DNA from: Lactonifactor sp050944855
GTDB lineage: Bacteria > Bacillota > Clostridia > Lachnospirales > Lachnospiraceae
Reading direction: 5' to 3'
NCBI GenBank assembly: GCA_050944855.1
Contig: JBMNRU010000014.1
Span: 1-64,000, forward strand
DNA: 64,000 bases
Shown here: positions 44,301 through 47,992 of the stretch, piece after piece
Numbering within the stretch: position 1 is the stretch's first letter
Layout: every line of letters begins with the position of its first letter
Notes under the pieces: generated by a model
What the model was told of the DNA's origin: nothing
Databases searched by the model: none
What the model saw: only the letters and a program-made list of their open reading frames with translations
Position numbers and translations under genes: made by a program

Positions 44301-47300
44301 AGCGACTGTCACTGCTTCCATAAGCGGAAGATGTATGGGTACTTCCATCCTTATCATACTGAAGGAACATATCTAAAGTAGGGTGTGACATCTGGAAAAG
44401 AAGTCCGGCATCATTATCCTCATTCTGATATTTGTCTTCTTCTGTCAGATAATCATCAAACTGAGACCAGCCCTCTGTCTTGCAGAGCATTTCAATCTTT
44501 CGCTCTGTCAGGGTATTACAGGTACCAAACAGTTCAAAATACTGTTCCGCCTGATTCTTTGCCGGAGTACCTGCCTCCAGTTCATCCTTGCCCTTCACGT
44601 TTTTATAAGAAAGTTTAAAAGAAGTCAGAGTTCCCAGACGTGTTCCCAGCGCCGTCAAAATCCGGTTATTATCCTCATCCACACTATAAAATACAAGATC
44701 CAGACTTCCGTCCGCATTCCAGGTGAAATCTCCACATGGTTCCTGGCCGGAAAGCTGTTCTCCTGTATAGGAAACTGTTGCTTCCTCACTGGAGTCCTCT
44801 GACAGACCGGTCAAAACTAAGCTGTCCAGCACACCGGCATCTAACATGGCCTTTGTGAAATGAAGGCGTGCGGAAATAAAGCCGGTCTCCATTGGGGCGC
44901 TTGTACTGCCATCCGGCAAAGCAGTGGTTCCCCATTCTCGCGGCACCTTCACATCAATACTGGTATTATAAGAATGACCATTCAGTTCATTTATCAGCGT
45001 ACCTTTATAACTTCCGTTCTGCAGACCAACCGGTGTGATCAGAACTTCATCACTCGTTCTGTCCTTTCCTCTTACCACCACATGAGACTCCATGTTTGCA
45101 GAAACTTTAGAAGGCAAAATATCTTTTTCTGCGGAATCATCCTGACTGATTCTTCTCGTATCATAAAAACCATACAGATCGGAAAGGCCTTCCGGCTGTT
45201 TATCACGTACATTATACGTCACTTCATAAAAAGCAAATTCCGCCGTATTGGTCATCTTCTTCATCGTTTTTCGCGGAAGACCTACTACCTGAATCCAACC
45301 GGGGCATGTATCACCCGGAGACAAAACATCTCTATAATTAACTCGGATGTTTCCGGTAAAACCGTCAATATTCTCATCGGATACTTTTCCATTCACAATC
45401 TTCTTTAAAGAGCGTTCTGTCTTCACTGTCCAGACCCAACACATCTGTCCGTTGACCATTTCCTGTGTCGGTTCGCCGGCTTCCGGAAAAGCTTTCCAAG
45501 TATCCCCTACCATATACTGGAACGGCGCAATCATCGCATCCGGTTCATCCTCCCTGCGAGGCACACCCAGTCCCTGAAGACGGTCCTTTCCGCCCAGCCA
45601 TTGATCCATGCCTCCTACTTCTTTGCCGTCAGCATCATAACGCTCTGTCACCGGCACCACATAGCGAAGCTCCTGCAGATCAAATTCCGCAGGCAGAGAA
45701 TCTATGATATGCGGACGATATATAGGGGTCGTCAAAGGATTCTCCTCCACTGACAAACACTGTACCTTACTTAAAGAAAACGTCAGTTCTCTTCCTACAT
45801 AAGCAGGCGCAGTCTGCACATCTTTTTCTCCGGATGGAGTGTTGTCCGAAATGCGGAAATACGTGGTCGTTCTGTCATATTTCGGCCATCTGTACTTATC
45901 TTTTCGATCTACTGTTCCACCAGCCTGACCGCCGCTGGTATCACCATAATAAACTGTACCATTCAGACTCACCTGCGCCTGCAGTGCGTCTTCACTATAG
46001 CTGAAGGCATCCACATACGGCACATAAATACGGAACTTTCTCTGGGAATGACAAACACTTCCATCCTCCTGAGTCCGTCCCTCCATATGCTGAGGATACA
46101 ATGTTTCAAAGACATCAAAAGCAAACGTTGTCTCTGCAGAAAGAGAATACGCATATTGCTTTGTTATATTCAATTCGTCCGGCGTCTTTGCCGCTTTCAG
46201 CTCCGCGTCGCTCATCTCCGTCACATCATAAATGACAACGCCGCCGATTTTATCATAAGAAATCAGACTATCTTCAAAATTTTCCAGCCTGTTAGCACCC
46301 CATATACCAGTATAAAGCTGTCCCTGGGGAATATCCGCAATACTCTGTTTTGTATAATCGGGGTTCAAAACAGGTTTGGAAGCATCCCCGTCTTCTGCGT
46401 AGAATTTGCAAAGCTGACGAATACTGGTAAAAGCATCATTTCCCTCTTCCGGAAATGTCAGCATCAGAGACATATCACTAAAAGTAGTGGTATCCGGAAC
46501 GGGATCTGTAATTTCTCCGTTCTCATCTACCACATCGGAGTCGTTAGAAACAATCAGATCATAAGCAGCATAATTATGCTTCTGCCATCCCAGAACAAAG
46601 TTATCTGCACTGTCCTCCACTGCCCGCAGTGACACATCCCAGTTAAGGTTTGTGTACATTAATTTCATCAAACCTACATTCGTATCATACCTGGTTCCCG
46701 CAATATGTCCCGTATCATTGGGAATCGGCTGTGCCTCCGTGCTGCCTCCTTTTTGGCCATAATGAGCCCAGGTATAAATGCTTGCTGTATAACCTTCAGG
46801 CAAATTGCAGCCAGGATTCAGCCAAACACGAAAATTTGCCAAAAAGCTGGGTTCCATCATAGCATTCAGCAGCTGTGTAGTATTCTCAACTGCCACTTCA
46901 CCTCTGTACCAGCCTGATTCTGACGGATTCTGGTCCTGCTTGCTGGGCCACAAATTAGTCAGACCATTTTCATCCGGATTCTTCTCATTACCAGTGGGGG
47001 TATAAAGGCTCCAGGTCTCAGCCAGATCCATCTGCATTTCTACACCGCCCAACAGTTTGTCGGTCGTACCCTCCTGGATTGTCTCACTGGAGTATACCTG
47101 TCCATAGGAATCCATATAGAAATAAGGAAGCAAAATATGTACCGCTGCCTCACCATAGCTAAAGCCACCAGGAAACTGCAGTCCCACATAAGCCTGGACC
47201 GCACCCTTTCTTGATATAGAATAGGTGCCTTCTTCCAGCGTCGGACCGGAACCGGAACCGCCCATTCCCTTAATCGTACCCTGAGGCTCTGACAGCTCTC

Positions 47301-47436
47301 CGGCTGCCTGGACCATTTCCATGCCGACCTCCAGCAGCGTACTTCCTCCATCCTGAAAAATCATCAGCATTATAATTATGATACTAATGATCCTCTTCCA
47401 GTATGGCATTTTATTATGCTTCCTTCCCTTATTCAT
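20329..47436 (-). CDS. Giant 9035-residue wall-anchored SdrD B-repeat surface protein
   Basis: One uninterrupted 27.1-kb gene with an AGGAGGAGA ribosome site. Residues 1-45 are an export signal (WKRIISIIIIMLMIF, then AQAA-like cleavage near 45). The first half holds divergent beta-rich modules of about 260-500 residues that share a strand pattern 'Y-x-V-x-x-x-N-x-S-x-x-M ... I/L-P' (near 1055, 1575, 1835, 2100, 2375, 2655, 2995). DUF11-like units occur near 4510 and 6290. Five SdrD B-like domains begin near 7558, 7796, 7979, 8199 and 8696; the fourth is split by an insert containing a long coiled coil (8334-8551). A Pro/Glu/Lys wall spanner (8956-8985), V-R-T-G-D (8998-9002), a hydrophobic helix and a K/R tail form a sortase signal. 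The likely role is a very long adhesin or matrix filament; the partner is unknown. No sortase is in the window. Confidence 0.93.
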   Translation of the reverse strand: MNKGRKHNKMPYWKRIISIIIIMLMIFQDGGSTLLEVGMEMVQAAGELSEPQGTIKGMGGSGSGPTLEEGTYSISRKGAVQAYVGLQFPGGFSYGEAAVHILLPYFYMDSYGQVYSSETIQEGTTDKLLGGVEMQMDLAETWSLYTPTGNEKNPDENGLTNLWPSKQDQNPSESGWYRGEVAVENTTQLLNAMMEPSFLANFRVWLNPGCNLPEGYTASIYTWAHYGQKGGSTEAQPIPNDTGHIAGTRYDTNVGLMKLMYTNLNWDVSLRAVEDSADNFVLGWQKHNYAAYDLIVSNDSDVVDENGEITDPVPDTTTFSDMSLMLTFPEEGNDAFTSIRQLCKFYAEDGDASKPVLNPDYTKQSIADIPQGQLYTGIWGANRLENFEDSLISYDKIGGVVIYDVTEMSDAELKAAKTPDELNITKQYAYSLSAETTFAFDVFETLYPQHMEGRTQEDGSVCHSQRKFRIYVPYVDAFSYSEDALQAQVSLNGTVYYGDTSGGQAGGTVDRKDKYRWPKYDRTTTYFRISDNTPSGEKDVQTAPAYVGRELTFSLSKVQCLSVEENPLTTPIYRPHIIDSLPAEFDLQELRYVVPVTERYDADGKEVGGMDQWLGGKDRLQGLGVPRREDEPDAMIAPFQYMVGDTWKAFPEAGEPTQEMVNGQMCWVWTVKTERSLKKIVNGKVSDENIDGFTGNIRVNYRDVLSPGDTCPGWIQVVGLPRKTMKKMTNTAEFAFYEVTYNVRDKQPEGLSDLYGFYDTRRISQDDSAEKDILPSKVSANMESHVVVRGKDRTSDEVLITPVGLQNGSYKGTLINELNGHSYNTSIDVKVPREWGTTALPDGSTSAPMETGFISARLHFTKAMLDAGVLDSLVLTGLSEDSSEEATVSYTGEQLSGQEPCGDFTWNADGSLDLVFYSVDEDNNRILTALGTRLGTLTSFKLSYKNVKGKDELEAGTPAKNQAEQYFELFGTCNTLTERKIEMLCKTEGWSQFDDYLTEEDKYQNEDNDAGLLFQMSHPTLDMFLQYDKDGSTHTSSAYGSSDSRLAVPYDVPYRYGVYMGNRSTSIMEEGTIDLDIPFTAKNDSDTVNLRKGHCGFVFEHLDFDLSFVQEYDPNASEAENETRTQLVSFAIFDADSSDPDTPDKVFSYDELKPFMSSSKILTFTKDDLKAYGVENLSHIRMEVKNLPEDMTAPRATEDEIGDAKTEDTRALFMIYGQANVFEKNLPLKGIFEASASQGTLITKVTKTATKYAVDPEPRVDLNAYQATDGSLPENTGLWTLIPESEAGYTSYDQYGTAHWNPYYYQYRDKTGGRASRTYDIATVYPGESYFIRHDLYTASESRLAGAILQMNIKARIDTDKHNRPDGYLVSGVRISEGHEAYTGGIKQLIVEGYTQADPANKTKVTIDLKDIISRDVAGYGTIIDPATWTNQKIVAPTSIEIEFNDFQGSVPKGSVYVDLFGKTTTDGDFRATAEFRTTALRPERTNHTSIGNGSQLRLENHPYGCHGDQHILRVVSSNSPWIYADASYEADQPDPADPTAGINGDRALMGISQHAASIRVPFNRHVKEFHYYVGSSLHDNQIMMESDLSIELPVEHTDSGEKGFIFEELFVPKEQLDKCKEIYQIEFVGAADKADGSADNTVVYYRRISGDITGDPEQEISHFITDDGLRITQEDIEKISEDIGAVASIRLYFTNINKDTGGCTNPDGCYYHSSDVNYKERGLKVIVKGQTNIYTEDVLYSGQEYLTSTAVFGRSEHWNFESNQEVPRINHAPVSASMMVVRPHPYVEVQSVFEDITVSGNGNSASSSVNSNDIADVPLGEVYRYESHPENYDRYQHSFKFTYGDRIRNGRSGTGYNQSSESYSDLIGPVLHGDFPLNQENKGFVATEVILDPTMFDYGEGASLTLYSSDFAKDAAGNVISGSSIVLSEEDLKLYAAGTDHNIVLKDLVAAEMPANTEFVLGAFDLEYSVYYGSTKTLTNGNNQNFITFKGDLSTYNETSQVPQLLTATAEFKTAPYDPEDEDLPDNQRRTESWGHHASFRPQKAAPKVIVQSKGTVGSDSGYLSRYNYYDYNTNNFNFPIQGDGLTVDGGIRETSRDAEGSYYQVQLYNNGPTRMYNGVMKVEIPLSENVPYMDESGNVVRDIVGYDATRFVSNANFVGNATRNGKLGIEKITIADFRTEEEQLNNTLPRTFVIERINDTDNYEVFLLDENGQKTVLQASVTADYFIKNGVLDLTKEQWYGTQTAPIPGGIQHPAEFNVELSAYNAKIENQSKLGWIQVHGIPTGRYYTKTIDADTGDENYSSSSALTVRASFNELYETKQDGSFSTSISAAEAKLRIETSKPQVDVQPYNGRSLGSLNGTIETDMQANGAYFDVLLRNMSYSKMEEAELTAELPFGLAPPLEQEDGTVVRGDTGFFLNQIEIPSMNYTEEILSIEIEEYGTGKTVSIPVKYGEEGCCVQFKDVTDPITGKVKHVADKVVVTKSMWNSEALGDKSIERPKTVRIRVKNQDGGTSSIMTRVRFYGTPAGYLYNEIKNEDGSTSWEKIDTLTLQATWKDETELENQKYDPDTSYDFAIVKNQASMRLVPSAPTTDLYSKKENRPDPSQPESTDNPGADYDGELKTLTASYDSVTPIVPAPDPMPAGGNSSRGISYRAYLGNNSNSAMSAPRYTITFPMNTETTPTNVEDEQWRGFDLTGIRFDENLIGNHKFVGYKDSANFLRAEKLENGNYNVILDETDPVTGESNHLPAVEKTEAEVLEMAASNAWEEAYNDGLADIKAIRITDLTKKDENGDPFVYEIPKKYLDQLNEEKQNESGALLTEESWRGYVPHPWKVEIEFSRFSSDVRDKADMGILDFFGEITRYADSDTRQDIWNAGQINNSLPAQDSFIDYVAGTDIQIDPLTTAEQNARFSSACFIIKDPRPAQMAELGYYNRPIYTGNSGGVGNTLSNYGWNGSSGYRAGNTDIYNTYGTYGGSISQNTKWTYVPYAREYQSIYRLTNDSISRMQDFHFILKPEMSGADDGDEAHRGIHVMDMVIRKELFDQAQIDTIIFRDKDDPENTYVQVTRDHSALEEEETEQRQKTVDEWNTKAAEMRTRAEELLATGDEADAIEAAALEKEAFRLEDAALKGAENKEIYENDSYTVCVFKNGTQTATGTITRETGDNRNPGTLAEGLYQLKTGDLLISRDWIVESAGIQNVGEVTLEGRNFKPNRTEETMNTSVAGTIPDSQSIVFIGISDKPMDQTAYTDGEFRGFLYHHTYAQVVSEEEKDENVTVGIERQDNDRSFISVPRLFFDTTLSAALIDSGNTSRRFDNETVSDDPARTGMYYAGSGYTNDYHENTNLEAGYKAMAAYTVDMRQWWHEAQSAVVNGQTAAPSDGCYDDLLIGNGTILQDYNASANVDMKLEVDADRFDSYYLKLRPALKPFLNYVTIHYTDGSTATINKSDWRGNALNYHKAASVGPDQAALTNGVSAGIETANNHDGRGGVAHKYTSYSETNVAYEDENDWFRINLVSAKPTFDNANPVLPAYNPQLLTETTATSNHYYKSPSVSVDSGKIDYVVLNLSINTKASDGTVENLGRVIAADEGNWYREPFDPEMHDAPVTPWADTDQGNQNTRHSIELAGRLIRSGSQSARVSTTIQIGNQFGTVDSQGNPAKEAANVRPQDDVTVVRTDSGSPQKTKSDWSYNEWYYYYNAHTHCSAYTCWTEYDMHLRASHAGHLYEDVSVTVYPPDPRSDKGLGASQGYQMYAPAGGDISTDFVRADSGRTFYDNGNVPVYGGLRAYTLGVNQMTNTVSDAYYGAYNHEWNGKVSHVDRVDLTDTLPAITREDGWHKGFFSRYIEVAAKMEPYVSQIVVTIQDKDGTQREVVLPRSEFYNETLDENMAGKVLFRYETNDASKGIIGETDLDGYPVDLETSNGQLSDADTSIAENNQGMDPDKSNVVMLKKDEYPVKIVMTALNLPGHADETTEYIGVEPRANYDNNTNPDFYCFGNVDDVLADIYVHDSVPLFRGDRFSVLDGTAAKDRYNRSSATTTYNTTEQLGYTPSIGGRWGDTYDGYGNLTGIHSAANAYWWARRAAPTAQIHVDTIPAQSNPEKGTYDYEADNLTPEEIEFRLWAENTTVKSIRGEGEDAVGHDASGVYYDQLSYHNVMPEGFRTRELLIPIQFVDLIKDEAGTLDSLHRFGITSFVLHLATKADQKDASGTLYDYDLKKEILDYILGDTETERNAAKAKWDKYVTLADENGDQAASKDKAMYYRIDILQMFDDGELDSVDQGDGSYGPVLNVKVKDQTYLQKSIQSLDFKLEVRTPWLIETEKNKERYFAPNEYGTATLTGERGGDRLNEEFTNEDGTTDLTKLPADLRFSGIFVDRLYDTKTGKENTDWDYTSTPTVETDPLALCKYIYDNAALNLHTAGVNGIDYYRTDRNIDISGQERLSFYNRASKIDLAVNRQPYLLDENETVATDLTASYQDDGKNHVPMAEDYNEKNSDPDPTNDPESITDLTRLMPGDRINYYVTAINQKDTLRENAELHNPVIRFDAPEGTRIARWVYMPDWLPMGQNEEIDKYGNVVLDSDGNPVMTDMATDASLSDFTVYDPDSLESDGSYTIVPENTELTDLYTGQERPHLTTFFSLLKGASAADAEEKAVRSLVFQLNGTLKINKGFRLLIVLEAESAPEDGNIVPDLAGDTVEDALVYAGAQLNHGHYPYYFTDTPLISQVGNSENYMSTADNYTEKAFDRKLTPTSPAVQEQIRINGSGTVSYLRCKPTDTTAAREDLDGYELKPTEAVIRSGGKKMYGPTVPPNIRIEAKDPVDTSPTIITVGEPTNPALNDAGKLINTDGTFRNDTKHTSTRITAMVDFISGNIKSNNSLINQKDKDILSLQGFFLNELPVIKYTDGAGNEKEAVRLVQLRQDLNADGTVRADWSDDAYDPADRDKIREHQDGWTLVHPDGTYQAEDGTYKKVDPRDVARIKWEYSGLNSSDPESGDGYVYLDPVEMQGISAWQNIDEAHDPSYYSYNYHVTVREELAHDHEPILDETDPNDPNEEIDDTDYYVIGNIARQIVYRRMVVADFKSEAFAPDSLYTDENGRTTIAEGAKTLASYRPQDTWYNKVSLSVGDMETKQATASASIKNPTDEGDLLVTSPVSTESTDINDTLGAGHLYQPTIIDKVPIQYVDVPDSMLPQGGKDAVTETPTEISLPDDVIINWYDENGELKDPEDCISPTVTVYRTTQEDIGGMQSYPSTYNDRGVLSPVDTSQSPASDAEYFVYTYTFRNDEHTAALSRKERIEILYPTTAHQSNLPMATFKDGESQGDNIYMPGYQQYGTYPTTRAVNQPMDMDNLIHDVGVTGLRFGYQEAVHLNEEGQWVPILEEDGSVRSYVDDQKIDRAEFLNNSTTQIPGTSNSSKRKNGLFFDDDCQTGAVQKVLVTTPASQGADKTSVREFLYNDVAHPTVSGHSTPVDYYQLLIRGRTWNIKEDLSLDVETYDDDFQLSEEGKKENILWSENNLHLQKAWLEGTTQFLADPNESTQEKADFYFNGDINGGNKYTAVDGYKKTAKLQYGDMFISRLTAQNYGDWDLDGVVFTYVFPKGTMPVLGEDNELDMSKVQVTFGNGEIVDPADYEAVILQRPTDESYDDGKPNHLAAYNAFDPYLAETYYKDDAYKTYTRDADEYPWVVEIQVKDSLSRFWNNNEAEAATQDHYRMDVDLTGLVYSQNENEAYFDTLYVTPYTSETAREEAVWNEDYYQIYDYGIQKTADYRFNGLVNGFYRYCDTFTNGDTYTNPKEEVPLTVTEAAAYKQNVSTNGDDSKLNNRTFARSGNIAKLSEPVLRHWSETLKEDVDGTTYNPSSETKFNEFYQELETPFTINMYAENQFVWENIRSDTAGAALHYWDAASNTRLSYPDLAYGSNDYYYRSFVPDLNDYGGRGKYVIPVLSNLLPEGIVPLDENGDPYSKDGKNNNGRQSLDYEMTVRNVSTLQSGEPANAVVEQDDYFLKSQYDTEVEYIEELHRYMVRLVPKASINPHNYEDMQSVLHAPRLDFNDNLSVQFKVMAVSMPEYDTEDGLNTDYLERWQQDRSFISSKVPSFKYYTDTRDDAERGLEESGFAKNPFDVGTDSIRYYMSGIYCGERYCGRYHEVPDTRLDSTGINGRIKEYTKDEKTVEFIGRMERHDESDNQNFEDYQDRTALEYGYALLDIDGNGVVDQNSNGTQITDTFLSNTLYIYTKNPRISLEKELALDKKSAGIGENDGSPDYQGRELPESEVIDPEGNRSHSDYEENPDERTFLDNPVSYGDRIWFSITVHNTPSASANDMVYENTDREIAQVPGWDSSYYNLVNWDSSRNYDAQMALRSQKMSESGHVAHGAFVFSDYLPEILAYDRVIALEVYEEDGTTRLLSREEAEAEGWTILDNSPVPKNNGTMDNEKFVSITVIPPGSGDSFNGNTEQNTYNSVAHGERPDGWLGSGAKFKLKIRARVSDIPMENGSYEEFFQDGETLQTYFNKVLINLDQLDGNFAGLIQENTDYLTAYNQVAEEYNKKVEEGKDEDTVIVTKLRLLPLSGSTAGNTYLDDQYKDSVKYYSGYDKDGKKLVEVSDSDDSKPFFFHDGDGSSAGDVSEDYLLETLRENRASLNQKADEGQCGSERYAYDTSYGFKMAAPPESILRVDTNRTVRPSIGGPIEPVYRGEDFINMYLGEARFLSGNVNALYVVNDLPLYAAQSPRNSNTDVTIESGTKIVNTVESISTGVWLIPDTVVDPYGEDNADYVKNLGDHLKISVYYTSRERTKDQRLKITKIDDLDAEYADGTRVWKKLGSAPYQIRTTDPMTGEETITRPNTELMIEDLFPAGTPDSVITKEKEDINQVMWMVTTDDPMNYPIPAGFRVDVDADPDLEGQQYLSDIKDPNLDYDNLSLSEQKAQQRKGQNPLHMDEFKDGSDEIKDTANSVRNNAMHIQMKTNSRSANVTYTADFADMYGAYGDNQIVHLWEDARAGMGLTSENAILELAITSQYLRYNPRTSTNPNAYYAWNDSIAVNANSNLLKYTVTLDNMKQEDIENPYQLADVLTDPEIIMEIPQTLYYSKDTTLFQYKPNEEIVDSHVMSGNYQTTQAYGNDQPLYWTYKVVSKDGGAPDPGTVLEGPVEAIFDGNRIRFKFAGKLRPGDRIVIEYLMRTDIKDADASDSHKITNAYGTGLTGTLDPHQRMDMESVTYSMIVDNNDFDRDSSTSDRMITVISTPVGYSVPNSFRGLKSVRSLLSDTVPGVSAPIPLLEGETYYYRNMITNETEASTASLTYPMMFDILPNVGDTIITTIENGKGRDRGSQYSPWIIPESMELVVDVKEEDGSRRDVPIEEYMTSQKYLTENDLTLEQAQRRAAYTIWVGPVVKQEDGSIEPGRFFGDTFDVSTRTSPGFYAQVARSVMNGAGYQPPLSVSSEKFDITKNNIKLEELLAMKDTDPERYNRISRNLRQFWLSFDQPDVKLDNNLLLTLRYQMETPLNLPVFAGQQSANSDLVKNQISSYRAVNSFARTYEMRNLAGNDPGTQNASEAEVTVFVNAPAGRGYIGDYVWLDANNDGIQNEVTYEIPDYDGKNLLNRPLPKRKRVMDPEGNISYEPDWGTDADGNLLPDPGINGVKVELMSPNGKYYMNQDGQAVNPVPRSDGTYTVLDPNTGEPAVEGSTGYAVAPSQYGPVSCVTRSDYYGNQGYYILPDLQPGEYTLRFTMPEEYNHYGLTTQELGVQKVPMATYTPENSGGSFSSLTFQTKTTVKVEAVETEGEAWVRYDQDSTSYDVGIGLPVRYGGYAWVDSLDAPDEDPTLYADTNYDGIYQTVLNPEYEGDVKEKPLAGVTINVYEADKDGSMILKNGLPVLATDMHGEPMTTVTDADGKYVFNYINPTKYYIVKPETPTDPVTGEQYKPTSYCYSNEPEIDSFYNNLDMDSRQIKAFKPDMANQIPVTDPDTGHVLYYEENMTLDMGFISALKVFLGGIVWDDMSASPQSNQANLNNLHESNEERGIGNVRIELYPYAWVPDGEDDKVGEWKPIMQNSGGGWEFAPESTDGTHPGMRYQYTNAKSGQYLFSIPSSIQQNDQSYLTGYRIYVPELLAGYTLTEFHGDKMNPPADFDVDKVDSNLAEDGWMYHRDRNEIHDHAVFKDFDPTVFEQETLYILCKKTDETSGSNIIGGYDISDLRSESYVDAGLVPYAKSKIDGIVWNDLEKINGRYTYDGLYDEEKDEGVADVIVTLQYRIGDLDEKEDIDPEMTLPLTDEEKKSVIAPDGKYVSLFMYNPDHYTLPTLDDLAAAGIDTDGKQMEDFYIDDGIYILPKTEEMEAYFYQEVENQKNNTNSYEEEKLRLETEIADLSVDRDVAYDAYEAKGREIQGVQDTIEGLIAQRTVMSGELGVLRNEYDDISYNLSVASGQVTVLENEAAQLESELSDLTQILDDLKNSSDASEEDIRQAQDAVDAKQTELDGKTTELEAKRQEVTDLRKDQREANTAVANKQREMADLDSQITGHQNTISGLQQEQGILYQNYLDIRYQIETRENRIRELEIQINTFAFSPASYRTGSDGHYSFGDVPILDKTKRPTQTEPYQYRLMIEKELWHGDFTYRDVNDNTKDETDSDAGWLTGEGYEASLQKYGKDRKEIGITDSFRMAVELEKPDNIYDGNYKVYQSKNPERDGGTWVRNKFIGLLTFKNEAEIGDRVWEDTNRNGVQERGENGLSGAEVVLYRYNPNAEYETYTYELSENTEPDVEITLDNYLETPVSDIVITGKEVRKGLWERVPDMKAITDSEGNYQFKVPVIGTDEETGEMMVYRYRAEIRQPGTKVNYWTEFTKELSDETNQDFCPSNLFIDARVGVLEQYAEGEIQIGDVLTGVPGRYNIQMNMSEEESDEQELLKGASADTMENGIGDAVGMTTGNYRIALGREFEIFDGFEMVNEFIRYVHVHDDLTKDAGIYIIPEPEEPEPEKPKPEEPKPEPEESEISIVKDYYKQIKEKMQFVRTGDPNNLGLALILFVISGSVLMLIVWKRRKKKDKEQ

Positions 47437-47526
47437 ATACCTTTCTCCTCCTGTTGTTCCTACCCCATAATTTTCTGTCTGTTAAAAACATTTTCCTTCT
47501 TTTATGTAATCATATTAATAAAACAC

Positions 47527-47558
47527 GAAAAAGACATTACAACAGCAATGTCTATCTT
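47527..47558 (-). terminator. Terminator-like hairpin in the leader of the giant gene
   Basis: On the minus strand AGACATT and AATGTCT form a 7-bp stem with an 8-base loop followed by TTTTTCG. It lies about 95 bases ahead of the giant gene and behind its candidate promoter, so it could limit read-through in the leader. The stem is weak. Confidence 0.4.
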
Positions 47559-47613
47559 TTTCATTTATAATACAAAAAAGCAAGATATACCCACAATTTT
47601 CTGTCCGTATACC

Positions 47614-47697
47614 TTACCTGATCTTTCCATAATAAAATTGTTTTATAATCCCCAAAAACAGACTCCGTTTGTCTGCCCAAGTATTGCTTTGAAACAT
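47614..47697 (-). CDS. Possible 27-residue leader peptide before the giant gene
   Basis: A short reading frame beginning MFQSNTWADKRS and ending KIR, with a good GGAGTGAGGGG ribosome site. It lies inside the predicted 310-base leader. A 6-bp hairpin with a following T-run sits within it (47658-47676). No known family; its coding nature rests only on the ribosome site and position. Confidence 0.35.
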   Translation of the reverse strand: MFQSNTWADKRSLFLGIIKQFYYGKIR

Positions 47698-47751
47698 ATC
47701 CCCTCACTCCAATTTGCAAGCAACTTGAATTTTTATCCCTTTATTGATTCT

Positions 47752-47780
47752 ATTCTACACCCCCCTCCACACATAATCAA
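47752..47780 (-). promoter_or_regulatory. Candidate promoter of the giant surface gene
   Basis: Minus strand -35 TTGATT (47780-47775) and -10 TAGAAT (47757-47752), spacer 17 bases. The 556-base region 47437-47992 holds this promoter, the leader features listed, the PFOR terminator and a short dispersed-repeat-like frame; nothing else was recognised. Confidence 0.5.
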
Positions 47781-47832
47781 CAAAAAAATGGCATTTTTAC
47801 TATTCTTTTTCATGATAATCACAAATTTTGAT

Positions 47833-47922
47833 TCATAATTGCCATTCACCACTCGCCGAATAGGCAAACATACTCTTCTCGCTAACGCTCCTTATATTGT
47901 CTGCAGGACATGCCGCCGGCAT
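47833..47922 (-). repeat. Short frame resembling a dispersed Lachnospiraceae repeat
   Basis: A 29-codon frame with an AAAGGAG site whose product contains NIRSVSEKSMFAYSASGEW. I recall near-identical short frames scattered in intergenic regions of gut Lachnospiraceae, so this is probably a copy of a dispersed repeat rather than a working gene. Confidence 0.35.
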
Positions 47923-47951
47923 CTCCTTTCGGATACTTGGCAACAACAAAA

Positions 47952-47974
47952 AGCCCCACCTTTAAGGTGGGGCT
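47952..47974 (-). terminator. PFOR terminator
   Basis: A 9-bp perfect stem (AGCCCCACC/GGTGGGGCT) with a 5-base loop, followed on the minus strand by TTTTTG, 19 bases after the PFOR stop. Confidence 0.85.
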
Positions 47975-47992
47975 CCATTTGATTGGAATTCC

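Noticed and set aside
20400..47000. Many open frames, some over 250 codons, on the plus strand opposite the giant gene (for example 23557-24525 and 25837-26742).
   Set aside because: They lack ribosome sites and known motifs and are rich in Ile, Arg, His and Cys, as expected for the complement of an Asp/Tyr/Glu-rich coding strand.
47437..47760. A c-di-GMP riboswitch controlling the surface protein.
   Set aside because: Neither the class I nor the class II core sequence could be recognised in the leader.
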